From: Arthrobacter globiformis
GTDB lineage: Bacteria > Actinomycetota > Actinomycetes > Actinomycetales > Micrococcaceae
Assembly: GCF_030817195.1 (NCBI RefSeq)
Contig: NZ_JAUSYZ010000001.1
Span: 1,116,001 to 1,180,000 of the forward strand
Reading direction: 5' to 3'
Length of the DNA: 64,000 bases
Shown here: positions 1-9,553 of the stretch, piece by piece
Layout: every line of letters starts with the position of its first letter
Numbering within the stretch: the first letter of the stretch is position 1
Translations under genes and position numbers: made by a program
The notes under the pieces: model-generated
What the model was told of the DNA's origin: nothing
Databases searched by the model: none
What the model saw: the letters and a program-made list of their open reading frames with translations, nothing else

Positions 1-1495
1 CCGAATCGGTCCAGGCCAGCTCGGCATCGGCAGCACCGCGCTTCTTCCACGCAGCCCGTAGCCGGCGCCGCACGTCCTCCACGAGCGAGACGCGCATCTC
101 GCGCCGGAGCGCCCAGACCTCGGCGTCGGAGACGCTGTAGGCGAGGTCCCACCGGCCCATCACCTCGGCTTCGGGCCCAAACCGCTCCCGGGCGAGCTTC
201 GAGATGCGGGGATCCACCCAGGTGGGGACGTGCACGCCGTTGGTCACGGAGGTGATGGGCACCTCCGAGTGGTCGAATCCCGGCCACAGTGCAGAGAACA
301 TGCCGCGAGAGACTTCGCCGTGGAGCTTGGCAACGCCGTTGGCCCGCTGTGCCAAGCGCAGGCCCATCACGGCCATGTTGAACACGAAGGGGTTGCCCTC
401 GTTGAAGTTCTCCCGGCCCAGGTCAAGGATGCGCGACGTGGGAACGTCGGGCGCCAGCCCGGCTTCGAAAAAGTGCTGGATCTGCGCTGCCTCGAAACGG
501 TCGATGCCGGCCGGAACAGGCGTGTGGGTGGTGAACACGGTGGACGAGCGTCCGGCGGCGAGGGCCTCGTCGAAGGTGAGCGCCTGCTCGCCGGCCATCA
601 GCTCCTGGATCCGTTCGATGCCAAGGAAGCCGGCGTGGCCCTCATTCGTGTGGAACACCTCGGGCGCGGGCGTGCCGGTGAGCTTCTGGTAGGCGCGCAG
701 CGCCTTGACCCCGCCCATGCCCAGCAGCAGTTCCTGCTGCAGCCGATGGTCGCCGCCGCCGCCGTAAAGGCGGTCCGTGATGCTCCGGGCGGCGTCGTCG
801 TTTCCGGGGACGTTCGAGTCCAGCAGCAGGAGGGGAACGCGTCCGACGTCGGCACGCCAGATGTGTGCCGCAAGGTGCCGCCCGTTGGGCAGCGGCAGGG
901 ATATTTCCAGCGGCTTGCCGTTGCCGTCCGCGGCGGGTTCGCGCAGCAGCGTGAGGGGCAGGCCGTCGGGATCGATGACCGGGTAGGTCTCCTGCTGCCA
1001 GGCGTCCCGGGAGAGTGACTGCTTGAAGTAGCCGGCCTGGTAGAGCAGGCCGACGCCGATCAGCGGCACGCCGAGGTCGGAGGCGGCCTTCAGATGGTCG
1101 CCGGCGAGGATGCCGAGGCCGCCCGAATACTGCGGCAGGACTTCGGTGATGCCGAATTCGGGGGAGAAGTAGGCAATGGAGGCCGGGGCGTCGCTGCCCA
1201 GGCCCTGGTACCAGCGGGGTTCGGTGAGGTACCGGTCCAGGTCCGCGGCTGCCGCCTGCACCCTGGCCACCACGTCCTGGTCCGTCGCGAGCCGGTGCAT
1301 GTCTTCGCGGCCCACCAGGCCCAGGAAGCTGACCGGGTCATTGCCGCACTGGGCCCAGACACGCGGGTTCAGGCTTTCGAACAGTTCCCGGGTGGGCCGG
1401 TGCCAGGACCAGCGGAGGTTGGTCGCCAACCGGGCCAGCGGCCGGATCGGCTCCGGAAGAACGGTACGGACTGTAAATCTGCGGATTGCCTTCAC
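1..1495 (-). CDS. glgP: alpha-glucan (glycogen/maltodextrin) phosphorylase, N-terminal part
   Basis: Phosphorolysis of alpha-1,4-glucan to glucose 1-phosphate in the cytosol. The minus strand translates without stops into about 498 residues beginning MKAIRRFTVRTVLPEPIRPL. It contains the family blocks SIAYFSPEFGI, YSGGLGILAGDHLK, FHTNEGHAGFLGIER, TTHTPVPAGIDRF and TNGVHVPTW, which fit the long-form actinobacterial GlgP. The pyridoxal-phosphate lysine lies in the C-terminal half, beyond the window. The start is taken as GTG at 1495; an in-frame GTG at 1504 is an alternative, and a stop lies just upstream of that. The gene is divergent from glgE, an arrangement that pairs glucan breakdown with glucan synthesis. 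The identity is clear; only the 3' end is missing. Confidence 0.93.
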   Translation of the reverse strand, partial: MKAIRRFTVRTVLPEPIRPLARLATNLRWSWHRPTRELFESLNPRVWAQCGNDPVSFLGLVGREDMHRLATDQDVVARVQAAAADLDRYLTEPRWYQGLGSDAPASIAYFSPEFGITEVLPQYSGGLGILAGDHLKAASDLGVPLIGVGLLYQAGYFKQSLSRDAWQQETYPVIDPDGLPLTLLREPAADGNGKPLEISLPLPNGRHLAAHIWRADVGRVPLLLLDSNVPGNDDAARSITDRLYGGGGDHRLQQELLLGMGGVKALRAYQKLTGTPAPEVFHTNEGHAGFLGIERIQELMAGEQALTFDEALAAGRSSTVFTTHTPVPAGIDRFEAAQIQHFFEAGLAPDVPTSRILDLGRENFNEGNPFVFNMAVMGLRLAQRANGVAKLHGEVSRGMFSALWPGFDHSEVPITSVTNGVHVPTWVDPRISKLARERFGPEAEVMGRWDLAYSVSDAEVWALRREMRVSLVEDVRRRLRAAWKKRGAADAELAWTDS

Positions 1496-1626
1496 CTGCG
1501 CCACACTAACCGACTAGGTGAACGGCAGGAACCGGTTTTGATTACTTTCCGGTAAATGACGAATCGCTTCATTAATTAAGTTCGCAGGCTTAGCAATCCG
1601 CCCCATTTCTCGCTAACGTCGAGCTT
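1496..1626. promoter_or_regulatory. divergent intergenic region between glgP and glgE
   Basis: These 131 bases separate the GTG starts of glgP (minus) and glgE (plus), so promoters for both must lie here. There is a relatively A+T-rich stretch around 1535-1580, but I cannot pick out a -35/-10 pair with good spacing. No operator palindrome was recognised. Confidence 0.4.
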
Positions 1627-3699
1627 GTGACGACAAACACGCGAACCAGCGCCCCAGCAAAGCAAAAGCCGAAAGTTTCGATCACGGAAGGCCTTCGGTT
1701 TGGCCGTTTCCCGATCACGGACGTTCAGCCTGTTGTCGAAGGGGGGAAGTTCCCGGCCAAGGCGCTGCCCGGTGAAGGAATCGTGGTCAGCGCCAGGTCC
1801 TTCCGGGAGGGCCACGACCAGTTGGGCGTCAGTGCTGTCCTCCTGGACCCGAAGGGCAACGAGCGCCAGCGGGCCCGGCTCCAGCCGCCGTCCGGCGACC
1901 GCGGCAAGGGAACCGACCTCTGGGAAGGCCTGCTCACCCCTGATTCCACCGGAAACTGGTCCTTCGTCATCGAGGCCTGGCACGACCGCTACGGCACTTG
2001 GCACCACAACGCCGAAGTCAAGGTGGACGCGGGCATCGACGTCGAACTGATGCTTGCGGAGGGGGCTGCGCTGCTGTCCCAGGCAGCTGAGGAACCCGCC
2101 CGGAACGATGCGGACCGCCATACGCTGCGCTCCGCAGCCACCATCCTCGCGGACACCTCCCTGTCGCCCGAGGACCGCCTGGCTGCCGGCTTCAGCCGGG
2201 ACGTCGCCGGCGTGGTTGAGCGCGAGCCCATCCGTGAGCTCGTCACCGTCTCCGAATCGTTTCCCCTGCTCGTCGAGCGTGACCGCGCGGGCCGCGGCTC
2301 CTGGTACGAGTTCTTCCCGCGCTCCGAGGGCGCGGTGCGCGACCCCGGCACGGGCACCTGGACATCCGGCAACTTCCGGACCGCCGCGAAACGGCTGGAC
2401 GCCGTGGCCGGCATGGGCTTCGACGTCATCTACATGCCGCCGATCCACCCGATTGGCATCCAGCACCGCAAGGGCCCCAACAACACCCTGATCGCCGGCC
2501 CGAACGATCCCGGTTCGCCGTGGGCCATCGGCGCGAAGGAAGGCGGGCACGACGCCATCCACCCCGATCTCGGAACTTTCGAGGACTTCGACGCTTTTGT
2601 AGCGCGGGCGAATGAACTCAACCTCGAAGTGGCCCTCGACCTGGCACTCCAGGCCGCTCCGGACCACCCCTGGGTCACCGAGCACCCGGAATGGTTCACC
2701 ACCCGCGTGGACGGCAGCATCGCGTACGCCGAGAACCCGCCGAAGAAGTACCAGGACATCTACCCGCTCAACTTCGACAATGACCCCGAGGGCCTGTCCA
2801 AAGAAATCCTGCGGATCGTCCAGCTGTGGGTCAGCCATGGCGTGAAGATCTTCCGGGTGGACAACCCGCACACCAAGCCGGTGTGGTTCTGGGAGTGGCT
2901 CATCGCCAAGGTGAACAAGAAGGACCCCGACGTCGTCTTCCTGGCCGAGGCCTTCACCCGCCCCGCCATGATGCACGCGCTGGGCAGGGCCGGCTTCCAG
3001 CAGTCCTACACCTACTTCACATGGCGCAACACCAAGAAGGAGCTGGAGGAGTACTTCCACCACGTCAGCCACGAGTCGGCTGCCTTCTTCCGGCCCAACT
3101 TCTTCGTCAACACGCCGGACATCCTCACCGAGTACCTGCAGTACGGCGGCCCGGCGGCCTTCAAGATCCGTGCAGCCCTGGCGGCAACCGCGAGCCCGTT
3201 GTGGGGCGTATACGCCGGCTACGAACTGTACGAGCACGTCGCCCGGCCCGGTGCCGAGGAGTACATCGACAACGAGAAGTTTGAGTACAAGGCCCGGGAC
3301 TGGGACGCTGCCGCCGCCTCCGGCCGGACCCTCGCGCCGTACCTGACCCGGCTCAATGAAATCCGCAGGGCCCACCCGGCGCTGGGGGACCTGCAGAACC
3401 TCACCCTGCACCAGTCCACGGACGACGCCACAGTGGTCTACTCGAAGCACAAGACGCTCCCGGACGGCACGAGGGACACCATCATCGTGGTGGTCAACGT
3501 GGACCCGCACAGTGCAAGGGAAGGCATGGTGTCGCTGGACCTGTCCGCGCTGGGGCTGGACCCGGCCGATCTCACTCCGAATGGCGGGTTCTGGGTGGAT
3601 GACCTGATCTCCGGCGAGTCGTGGGAATGGGGGGAGTACAACTACGTGAGGCTGGATGCACATGTTGAACCTGCACATATCCTGAGCATCCGGAGGTAG
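1627..3699 (+). CDS. glgE: alpha-1,4-glucan:maltose-1-phosphate maltosyltransferase
   Basis: GlgE extends alpha-1,4-glucan chains using maltose 1-phosphate. This 690-residue GH13_3 protein has the usual length. An N-terminal all-beta region (to about residue 190) is followed by the barrel with GFDVIYMPPIHPIG. The beta-4 motif IFRVDNPHTKP carries the probable nucleophile Asp at about residue 412, and VFLAEAFTRP carries the acid/base Glu at about 441. The start is GTG at 1627. It is followed after 6 bases by treS and then by the maltokinase-GlgB frame, which is the canonical order for the trehalose to maltose 1-phosphate to glucan pathway. The substrate comes from the maltokinase domain two genes downstream. 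Confidence 0.96.
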   Translation: MTTNTRTSAPAKQKPKVSITEGLRFGRFPITDVQPVVEGGKFPAKALPGEGIVVSARSFREGHDQLGVSAVLLDPKGNERQRARLQPPSGDRGKGTDLWEGLLTPDSTGNWSFVIEAWHDRYGTWHHNAEVKVDAGIDVELMLAEGAALLSQAAEEPARNDADRHTLRSAATILADTSLSPEDRLAAGFSRDVAGVVEREPIRELVTVSESFPLLVERDRAGRGSWYEFFPRSEGAVRDPGTGTWTSGNFRTAAKRLDAVAGMGFDVIYMPPIHPIGIQHRKGPNNTLIAGPNDPGSPWAIGAKEGGHDAIHPDLGTFEDFDAFVARANELNLEVALDLALQAAPDHPWVTEHPEWFTTRVDGSIAYAENPPKKYQDIYPLNFDNDPEGLSKEILRIVQLWVSHGVKIFRVDNPHTKPVWFWEWLIAKVNKKDPDVVFLAEAFTRPAMMHALGRAGFQQSYTYFTWRNTKKELEEYFHHVSHESAAFFRPNFFVNTPDILTEYLQYGGPAAFKIRAALAATASPLWGVYAGYELYEHVARPGAEEYIDNEKFEYKARDWDAAAASGRTLAPYLTRLNEIRRAHPALGDLQNLTLHQSTDDATVVYSKHKTLPDGTRDTIIVVVNVDPHSAREGMVSLDLSALGLDPADLTPNGGFWVDDLISGESWEWGEYNYVRLDAHVEPAHILSIRR

Positions 3700-3705
3700 C
3701 CGCCA

Positions 3706-5502
3706 GTGAGTTTCAGTCCGCAGAGTCCCTTCCAGCACTTCACCCCCAAGAGCACGTTCGAGCTCAATGCTCCGGGTTTGCAGCATGATCCGCTGTGGTA
3801 CCGGAAAGCGGTGTTCTATGAAGTGCTGGTCAGGGGCTTTGCGGACGCCAACGGCGACGGCTCGGGCGACTTCCACGGGCTGATCGAGAAGCTGGACTAC
3901 CTGCAATGGCTGGGCGTGGACTGTCTATGGCTGCCGCCGTTCTTCCAGTCACCCCTCCGCGACGGCGGGTATGACATCTCGGACTACAACTCCGTCCTGG
4001 ACGAGTTCGGCACCATCAGCGACTTCAAGCGGCTGGTGGCCGAGGCCCACGCCCGCGGCGTCCGGGTCATCATCGACCTCCCGCTGAACCACACGTCAGA
4101 CCAGCACCCCTGGTTCCAGGAGTCCAGGAAGGACCCCGACGGCCCCTTCGGCGACTTCTACGTGTGGAGTGACACGGACGAGAAATACCAGGACGCGCGC
4201 ATCATCTTCGTGGACACGGAGGAATCCAACTGGAGCTTCGACCCCATCCGGCGGCAGTTCTTCTGGCACCGGTTCTTCAGCCACCAGCCTGACCTGAACT
4301 TCGAGAACCCGAAGGTCATCGACGCCGTATTCGACGTCGTGCGGTTCTGGCTGGACCAGGGGATCGACGGGTTCCGGGCCGACGCCATCCCGTACCTGTA
4401 CGAGGAGGAGGGGACCAACTGCGAAAACCTCCCGGCAACGCACGTGTTCCTGCGCAAGCTGCGGAAGATGGTGGACGAGAGCTATCCCGGCCGGGTCATC
4501 ATCGCCGAGGCCAACCAGCCTCCCAACGAGGTGGTGGAGTACTTCGGCACAGAGGAGGAACCGGAGTGCCACATGGCCTTCCACTTCCCGATCATGCCGC
4601 GGCTCTACTACGCGCTGCGTGACCAGAAGGCCGCACCCATCATCGAGACCATGCACGACACCCCGGACATCCCGGAAGGTGCGCAGTGGGGAACCTTCCT
4701 GCGCAACCACGACGAGCTGACGCTGGAAATGGTCACCGCCGATGAGCGGGCCGCCATGCTCGGCTGGTACGCGCCGGACCCGCGCATGCGGGCCAACATC
4801 GGGATCAGGCGCCGGCTGGCGCCATTGCTGGACAACTCCAGGGCGGAAATCGAGCTCATCAACGCCCTGCTGCTGTCCCTGCCGGGCAGTCCGTTCCTGT
4901 ACTACGGGGACGAGATCGGAATGGGCGACAACATCTGGCTCGAGGACCGAGACGCCGTCCGCACCCCCATGCAGTGGAACCCCGACCGCAACGCCGGATT
5001 CTCCAACGCCGATCCCGGCAAGCTGTACCTCCCGGTGATCCAGTCGCTGGTCTACAACTACGCCATGGCGAACGTGGAGGCTGAGGCCGCACATTCCGGA
5101 TCGCTGCTGCGTTGGACCCGGCAGATTCTCAGCGTGCGCAAGAACCACCCGGCGTTCGGGCTTGGGACGTTCAGGCATGTGGAGGCCGACCACGAGGTGG
5201 TGCTGGCCTACCTCCGCGAACTGCCGGAGGGCAACGCAGCGGGCGAACCGGCCGAATCCATCCTGTGCGTCTTCAACCTTTCCCAGCATCCGGTGTCCTC
5301 CACCCTGAGGCTTCCGGACTTTTCCGGCCGGGGCCTGCGGGACGTCTTCGGAGGCCAGCCATTCCCCGGCATCAGCGACGACGGGCAGCTGACGCTGACG
5401 CTGGGCAGCCACGACTTCTTCTGGCTGCGCATGCGGTCGACAGCTTCAAACCCAGCTTCACCCTTTACCCAAGCGATGCCGATACTGTCGATTGAGGGAT
5501 GA
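3706..5502 (+). CDS. treS: trehalose synthase (maltose alpha-D-glucosyltransferase)
   Basis: TreS interconverts trehalose and maltose. This 598-residue GH13_16 protein begins with the typical WYRKAVFYEVLVRGFADANG block. Its catalytic motifs are GIDGFRADAIPYL (nucleophile Asp about 226), VIIAEANQPP (Glu about 268) and FLRNHDELT (Asp about 336). The beta-sandwich C-terminal domain follows DEIGMGDNIWLEDRDAVRTP. The start is GTG at 3706, 6 bases after glgE. The stop TGA overlaps the upstream part of the next frame (a TTG at 5492). In this operon TreS supplies maltose to the downstream maltokinase. Unlike TreS in some actinobacteria, it carries no kinase domain of its own; the kinase is attached to GlgB instead. 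Confidence 0.96.
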   Translation: MSFSPQSPFQHFTPKSTFELNAPGLQHDPLWYRKAVFYEVLVRGFADANGDGSGDFHGLIEKLDYLQWLGVDCLWLPPFFQSPLRDGGYDISDYNSVLDEFGTISDFKRLVAEAHARGVRVIIDLPLNHTSDQHPWFQESRKDPDGPFGDFYVWSDTDEKYQDARIIFVDTEESNWSFDPIRRQFFWHRFFSHQPDLNFENPKVIDAVFDVVRFWLDQGIDGFRADAIPYLYEEEGTNCENLPATHVFLRKLRKMVDESYPGRVIIAEANQPPNEVVEYFGTEEEPECHMAFHFPIMPRLYYALRDQKAAPIIETMHDTPDIPEGAQWGTFLRNHDELTLEMVTADERAAMLGWYAPDPRMRANIGIRRRLAPLLDNSRAEIELINALLLSLPGSPFLYYGDEIGMGDNIWLEDRDAVRTPMQWNPDRNAGFSNADPGKLYLPVIQSLVYNYAMANVEAEAAHSGSLLRWTRQILSVRKNHPAFGLGTFRHVEADHEVVLAYLRELPEGNAAGEPAESILCVFNLSQHPVSSTLRLPDFSGRGLRDVFGGQPFPGISDDGQLTLTLGSHDFFWLRMRSTASNPASPFTQAMPILSIEG

Positions 5503-5503
5503 G

Positions 5504-8500
5504 ATGACCCAAACCACACTGACACCCACACTCGAACAACTGCTCCGCGACTGGCTGCCGGCCCAGAGGTGGTTCCCGGTGAAGTCCCCGGACTTCACCC
5601 TGGCGCCGGTGGGCGGCCTGGTCCTGGAGGACGCCACCGGCCGAGCCGGCTTGGAGGTGTTCCTCGCTTCCGTTGAGTCCAAAACGGCCGACGGCGGCTC
5701 CCGCACCGACGTTGTCCAGATCCCGCTCAGCTACCGCAGCCAGCAGCTGCCGGGCGCCGAACGGGCCCTGATCGGTGAAAGCGACGACGCCGAGCTCGGG
5801 CACCGGTGGGTCTACGACGCCGTCCACGACCCCGCTTTTATTGCCGCATGGCTGGATCTGATCCGAACGGAGGACGCCGCCGGCACCGCCAGTGGCCACC
5901 TTTCGGGGGCCGGCCAGCCTCTGCCGCAGGCCTCCGGGACGGTCCGTGTCCTCTCCGGCGAACAGTCCAACACGTCGGTGATAGTGGACGACGGTGACTC
6001 CGCGGCAATCGTGAAGTTCTTCCGTGTGCTTTCAGCCGGGCGAAACCCGGAGGTGGAGGTTGGCGCCGCGCTGTCCGCGGCCCGCACCTCGGAGGTCCCT
6101 GCCACGCTGGGCTGGGTCACCGGCGAGTGGTACCCGCAGGGGCAGCTGCCCCAGGGCAAGCCCGCATCGGGCGGCCCTGCCCGGGGCGAACTGGCAGTGG
6201 CCCACGAATTCCTGGCCGGCGGCCGGGACGCGTGGCGGCTCGCCGTTGACGCGGCGGCCGGGGGAGTGGACTTCACGGCCGAGGCGCATGCCCTCGGCCA
6301 TGCGACGGCCACAGTCCACCGCAGGCTCGCCGAGACACTGGGTGTTTCGGCCGAAGCGGTTCCGGGCGGGGAAATTGCCCCCGGAGTAGCCCAGCGTGTG
6401 CGTCAGACGTGGGCGGAGGCGGGACCCGCCGTCGGACCTTACGAAGAAGCGCTGGAAAGCCTGCTCAGCCAGCTCGAAGGCACGCCCGCCGGCGCGCTTC
6501 AGCGCATCCACGGCGATCTGCATCTCGGCCAGATCCTTCAGGTACCCGGCGCCGAAGGCGGCCAGGACCGGTGGGCCATCCTCGACTTCGAGGGGGAGCC
6601 GCTCCGGCCAATCTCCGAGCGCAACTTCCCCGACGTCCCGCTCCGGGACGTGACGGGCATGCTGCGCTCCTTTGACTACGCGGCCGGTGCCGCCGAACGC
6701 GAACAGCCGGACGTCCGTGTCCCGGAATCCTGGGTGGACGACTGCACCGAGGCCTTCCTGGCAGGCTACGCGGAAGTAACTTCCGGAACGGTGGACCGTA
6801 ATTCGCCGCTCTTTGTGGCATTGTGGCTGGACAAGGCGCTGTACGAAGTCGTGTACGAGTTGCGCAACCGGCCGGGCTGGCTGGCCATTCCGGTGAATGC
6901 GGCAAGACGGCTCCTCAGCACTAAAAGCTCCGGCGAACCGGCCGGAGCAGCAGCGGAAGGTAATAAGATGACAGGCTCTGCACACACCGACAGTCCCCAC
7001 GCACCGTTGCACGTGGACGCGCACACGCTTTCACGCGTCGCGGCCGGTGAACACCACGCACCGCACTCGGTGCTTGGTGCCCATTTGGACAACTACGGTC
7101 ACGTGACCATCCGCACCGTGAAGCACCTCGCCGAGGCCGTCAACGTGGTGACCCAAGCCGGAACCGTGCCCATGACCCATGAGGCCGAAGGCGTCTGGGT
7201 GGCGGTACTGGAGCCATTGCAGCACGGCCACGTGCCGGACTACCGCCTCGAGGTGACCTACGAGGGCGCCGAGCCGGTGACCCTGGACGATCCGTACCGC
7301 TACCTTCCCACCGTGGGCGAAGTGGACCTGCACCTGATCGGCGAAGGACGCCACGAGAAACTCTGGACCGTGCTGGGCGCGCACGTGCAGCACTACAAGT
7401 CCTCGCTGGGCGACATTGACGGCGTGTCTTTTGCCGTGTGGGCCCCGAACGCCGAAGCGGTCCGGGTCAAGGGCGATTTCAACGCCTGGGACGGGCGGGA
7501 AAACTCGCTGCGGTCTCTCGGCTCCTCGGGCGTCTGGGAACTGTTCATCCCGGGTGTCCCGGCCGGCGCCTGCTACAAGTACGAAATCAAGACCAAGGGC
7601 GGCTACTGGGTGGAGAAGGCCGACCCGCTGGCCTTCGGCACCGAGGTGCCCCCGCTCACCGCTTCGCGGGTTGTCGAGTCGCACTACCAGTTCCAGGACG
7701 CGGACTGGATGAAGGAGCGCGCCGCCCGGGATCCGCACAACTCGCCCATGAGCGTTTACGAGGTCCACCTCGGATCCTGGCGGCTGGGGCTGAGCTACCG
7801 CGAGCTGGCCAAGGAACTCGTCGAGTACGTGAAGTGGCTGGGCTTTAGCCATGTCGAATTCATGCCCGTGGCCGAACACCCCTTCGGCGGTTCCTGGGGC
7901 TACCAGGTCACCTCCTACTACGCACCCACGTCCCGCTTCGGGCATCCGGACGAGTTCCGCTTCCTGGTGGACTCCCTCCACCAGGCAGGCATCGGGGTGA
8001 TCCTGGACTGGGTGCCGGCGCACTTCCCGAAGGACAACTGGGCCCTGGCACAGTTCGACGGCCAGCCGCTCTACGAACACGCTGACCCGAACCTTGGCGA
8101 GCACCCGGACTGGGGCACCCTCATCTTCGACTTCGGCCGCACCGAAGTCCGGAACTTCCTTGTGGCCAACGCGCTGTACTGGCTCGATGAGTTCCACATC
8201 GACGGCCTCCGCGTGGACGCCGTCGCGTCCATGCTGTACCTGGACTACTCGCGGGAGCACGGCCAGTGGCAGCCCAACCGTTTCGGCGGCCGGGAAAACC
8301 TGGAGGCCATCTCCTTCCTCCAGGAGGCCAACGCCACGGTCTACAAGACGCACCCCGGCGCCGTGATGATCGCGGAAGAATCCACGGCGTTCCCGGGCGT
8401 CACCGCGCCCACCAGCCAGGGGGGCCTCGGCTTCGGCCTCAAGTGGAACATGGGCTGGATGCACGACTCGCTCAAGTACGCCTCCGAAGACCCGGTCAAC

Positions 8501-9403
8501 CGCAAGTGGCACCACGGCACGGTCACGTTCTCCATGGTGTACGCCTTTACCGAGAACTTCCTGCTGCCCATCAGCCACGATGAGGTAGTCCACGGCAAGG
8601 GCTCCATGCTCCGCAAGATGCCCGGCGACCGCTGGCAGCAGCTGGCCAACCTCCGCGCCTTCCTCGGCTACCAGTGGGCGCACCCGGGCAAGCAGCTGAT
8701 CTTCATGGGCACCGAATTCGGCCAGGAGGCCGAGTGGTCCGAACAGCACGGCCTCGACTGGTGGCTCGCAGACATCCCGGCGCACCGGGGCATTCAGATG
8801 CTGCTTAAGGACCTCAACGAACTGTACAAGTCGACGCCGGCCCTGTACTCCCGGGACAACGAACCCGGCGGATTCCAGTGGATCAACGGGGCCGACGCCG
8901 ACCGCAACGTCCTGACCTTTGTCCGCTGGGACACCGAGGGCAACCCGGTGGTCTGTGCCGTCAACTTCTCCGGCGGCCCACACAAGGAATATGCCCTGGG
9001 CGTGCCGTCCGCGGGAGAATGGGCCGAGGTGCTGAACACCGACTCCGAGGAATACGGCGGATCTGGCGTCCTCAACGGCGGCACGCTGACCGCTGAGGAC
9101 GAGGGCATCGACGGCCAGCCGGCAACCCTTACGGTTACACTGCCGCCGCTGGGTGCCGCGTACTTCCGGCCCGCCGGTGCCAACGTCATCACCACGGCGG
9201 CGGCGGCCAAGGCCAAAGCCACTGAGGCTGGATCCATCTTTGCCGGGCCCGCGGCTGCTGAGACCCGGGGTGCTGAACCGAAGGGTGCTGGGACCGGGGG
9301 TGTTGAACCGAAGGGTGCTGGGACCGGGGGTGTTGAACCGAAGGGTGCTGAACCGAAAGGTGCGACGGGGAAGTCTGCTTTGCCCGGCGGGCCGCTCGTC
9401 TGA
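5504..9403 (+). CDS. glgB: maltokinase fused in frame to 1,4-alpha-glucan branching enzyme
   Basis: One uninterrupted frame of about 1,299 residues. Residues 1-470 are a maltokinase: the N-terminal cap begins RDWLPAQRWFPVKS, the phosphotransferase-type motif RIHGDLHLGQIL has its catalytic Asp near 338, and AILDFEGEPLRP is the metal-binding segment. From about residue 489 it is a GlgB with a CBM48-like domain and a GH13_9 barrel. HIDGLRVDAVASMLYL holds the nucleophile Asp near 905, and VMIAEESTAFP the Glu near 958. An ATG at 6968 preceded by GGAAGG could start a separate GlgB. The C-terminal tail has low-complexity repeats. ATG 5504 is chosen because GAGGGA lies 4 bases upstream; TTG 5492 is possible. 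Confidence 0.93.
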   Translation: MTQTTLTPTLEQLLRDWLPAQRWFPVKSPDFTLAPVGGLVLEDATGRAGLEVFLASVESKTADGGSRTDVVQIPLSYRSQQLPGAERALIGESDDAELGHRWVYDAVHDPAFIAAWLDLIRTEDAAGTASGHLSGAGQPLPQASGTVRVLSGEQSNTSVIVDDGDSAAIVKFFRVLSAGRNPEVEVGAALSAARTSEVPATLGWVTGEWYPQGQLPQGKPASGGPARGELAVAHEFLAGGRDAWRLAVDAAAGGVDFTAEAHALGHATATVHRRLAETLGVSAEAVPGGEIAPGVAQRVRQTWAEAGPAVGPYEEALESLLSQLEGTPAGALQRIHGDLHLGQILQVPGAEGGQDRWAILDFEGEPLRPISERNFPDVPLRDVTGMLRSFDYAAGAAEREQPDVRVPESWVDDCTEAFLAGYAEVTSGTVDRNSPLFVALWLDKALYEVVYELRNRPGWLAIPVNAARRLLSTKSSGEPAGAAAEGNKMTGSAHTDSPHAPLHVDAHTLSRVAAGEHHAPHSVLGAHLDNYGHVTIRTVKHLAEAVNVVTQAGTVPMTHEAEGVWVAVLEPLQHGHVPDYRLEVTYEGAEPVTLDDPYRYLPTVGEVDLHLIGEGRHEKLWTVLGAHVQHYKSSLGDIDGVSFAVWAPNAEAVRVKGDFNAWDGRENSLRSLGSSGVWELFIPGVPAGACYKYEIKTKGGYWVEKADPLAFGTEVPPLTASRVVESHYQFQDADWMKERAARDPHNSPMSVYEVHLGSWRLGLSYRELAKELVEYVKWLGFSHVEFMPVAEHPFGGSWGYQVTSYYAPTSRFGHPDEFRFLVDSLHQAGIGVILDWVPAHFPKDNWALAQFDGQPLYEHADPNLGEHPDWGTLIFDFGRTEVRNFLVANALYWLDEFHIDGLRVDAVASMLYLDYSREHGQWQPNRFGGRENLEAISFLQEANATVYKTHPGAVMIAEESTAFPGVTAPTSQGGLGFGLKWNMGWMHDSLKYASEDPVNRKWHHGTVTFSMVYAFTENFLLPISHDEVVHGKGSMLRKMPGDRWQQLANLRAFLGYQWAHPGKQLIFMGTEFGQEAEWSEQHGLDWWLADIPAHRGIQMLLKDLNELYKSTPALYSRDNEPGGFQWINGADADRNVLTFVRWDTEGNPVVCAVNFSGGPHKEYALGVPSAGEWAEVLNTDSEEYGGSGVLNGGTLTAEDEGIDGQPATLTVTLPPLGAAYFRPAGANVITTAAAAKAKATEAGSIFAGPAAAETRGAEPKGAGTGGVEPKGAGTGGVEPKGAEPKGATGKSALPGGPLV
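9270..9362 (+). repeat. in-frame tandem repeat in the GlgB C-terminal tail
   Basis: Two nearly identical 30-base units (9270-9299 and 9300-9329) are followed by a third that collapses into 15-base half-units. They encode a repeated EPKGAGTGGV-type peptide at the extreme C-terminus. The unit is a multiple of three, so copy-number change keeps the frame. Confidence 0.85.
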
Positions 9404-9513
9404 TTCCCGTCTGACTCACGGAGGACCGTAGATGTGAGTCCTGGCGGACCGTTGGTCGAAGCCCTGTGCGCCGCCACCGGGCGGTTGCTTCACTAGGGCG
9501 GCTGTTTCATGAG

Positions 9514-9553
9514 GAGGAGGGCCCGGAATCCCTTGGGATTCCGGGCCCTCCTC
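9514..9553 (+). terminator. strong hairpin terminator between glgB and the rRNA operon
   Basis: A perfect 18-bp stem (9514-9531 with 9536-9553) and 4-base loop, very G+C-rich, lies about 110 bases after the glgB stop and just before the rRNA promoter. There is no T-run, so it is probably a bidirectional or factor-assisted terminator that insulates the rRNA operon. Confidence 0.75.

Noticed and set aside
1576..3906. 776-codon open frame opposite glgE
   Set aside because: Its codons are the mirror of a clearly coding glgE frame in high-G+C DNA, the protein is valine-, glycine- and arginine-rich with no family resemblance, and it crosses the start of treS.
7031..8983. 650-codon open frame opposite glgB
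   Set aside because: Antisense artefact of a G+C-rich gene; glgB motifs on the other strand are unambiguous.
9270..9362. CRISPR-like short repeat
   Set aside because: The units are contiguous and in frame in a coding sequence, with no spacers.
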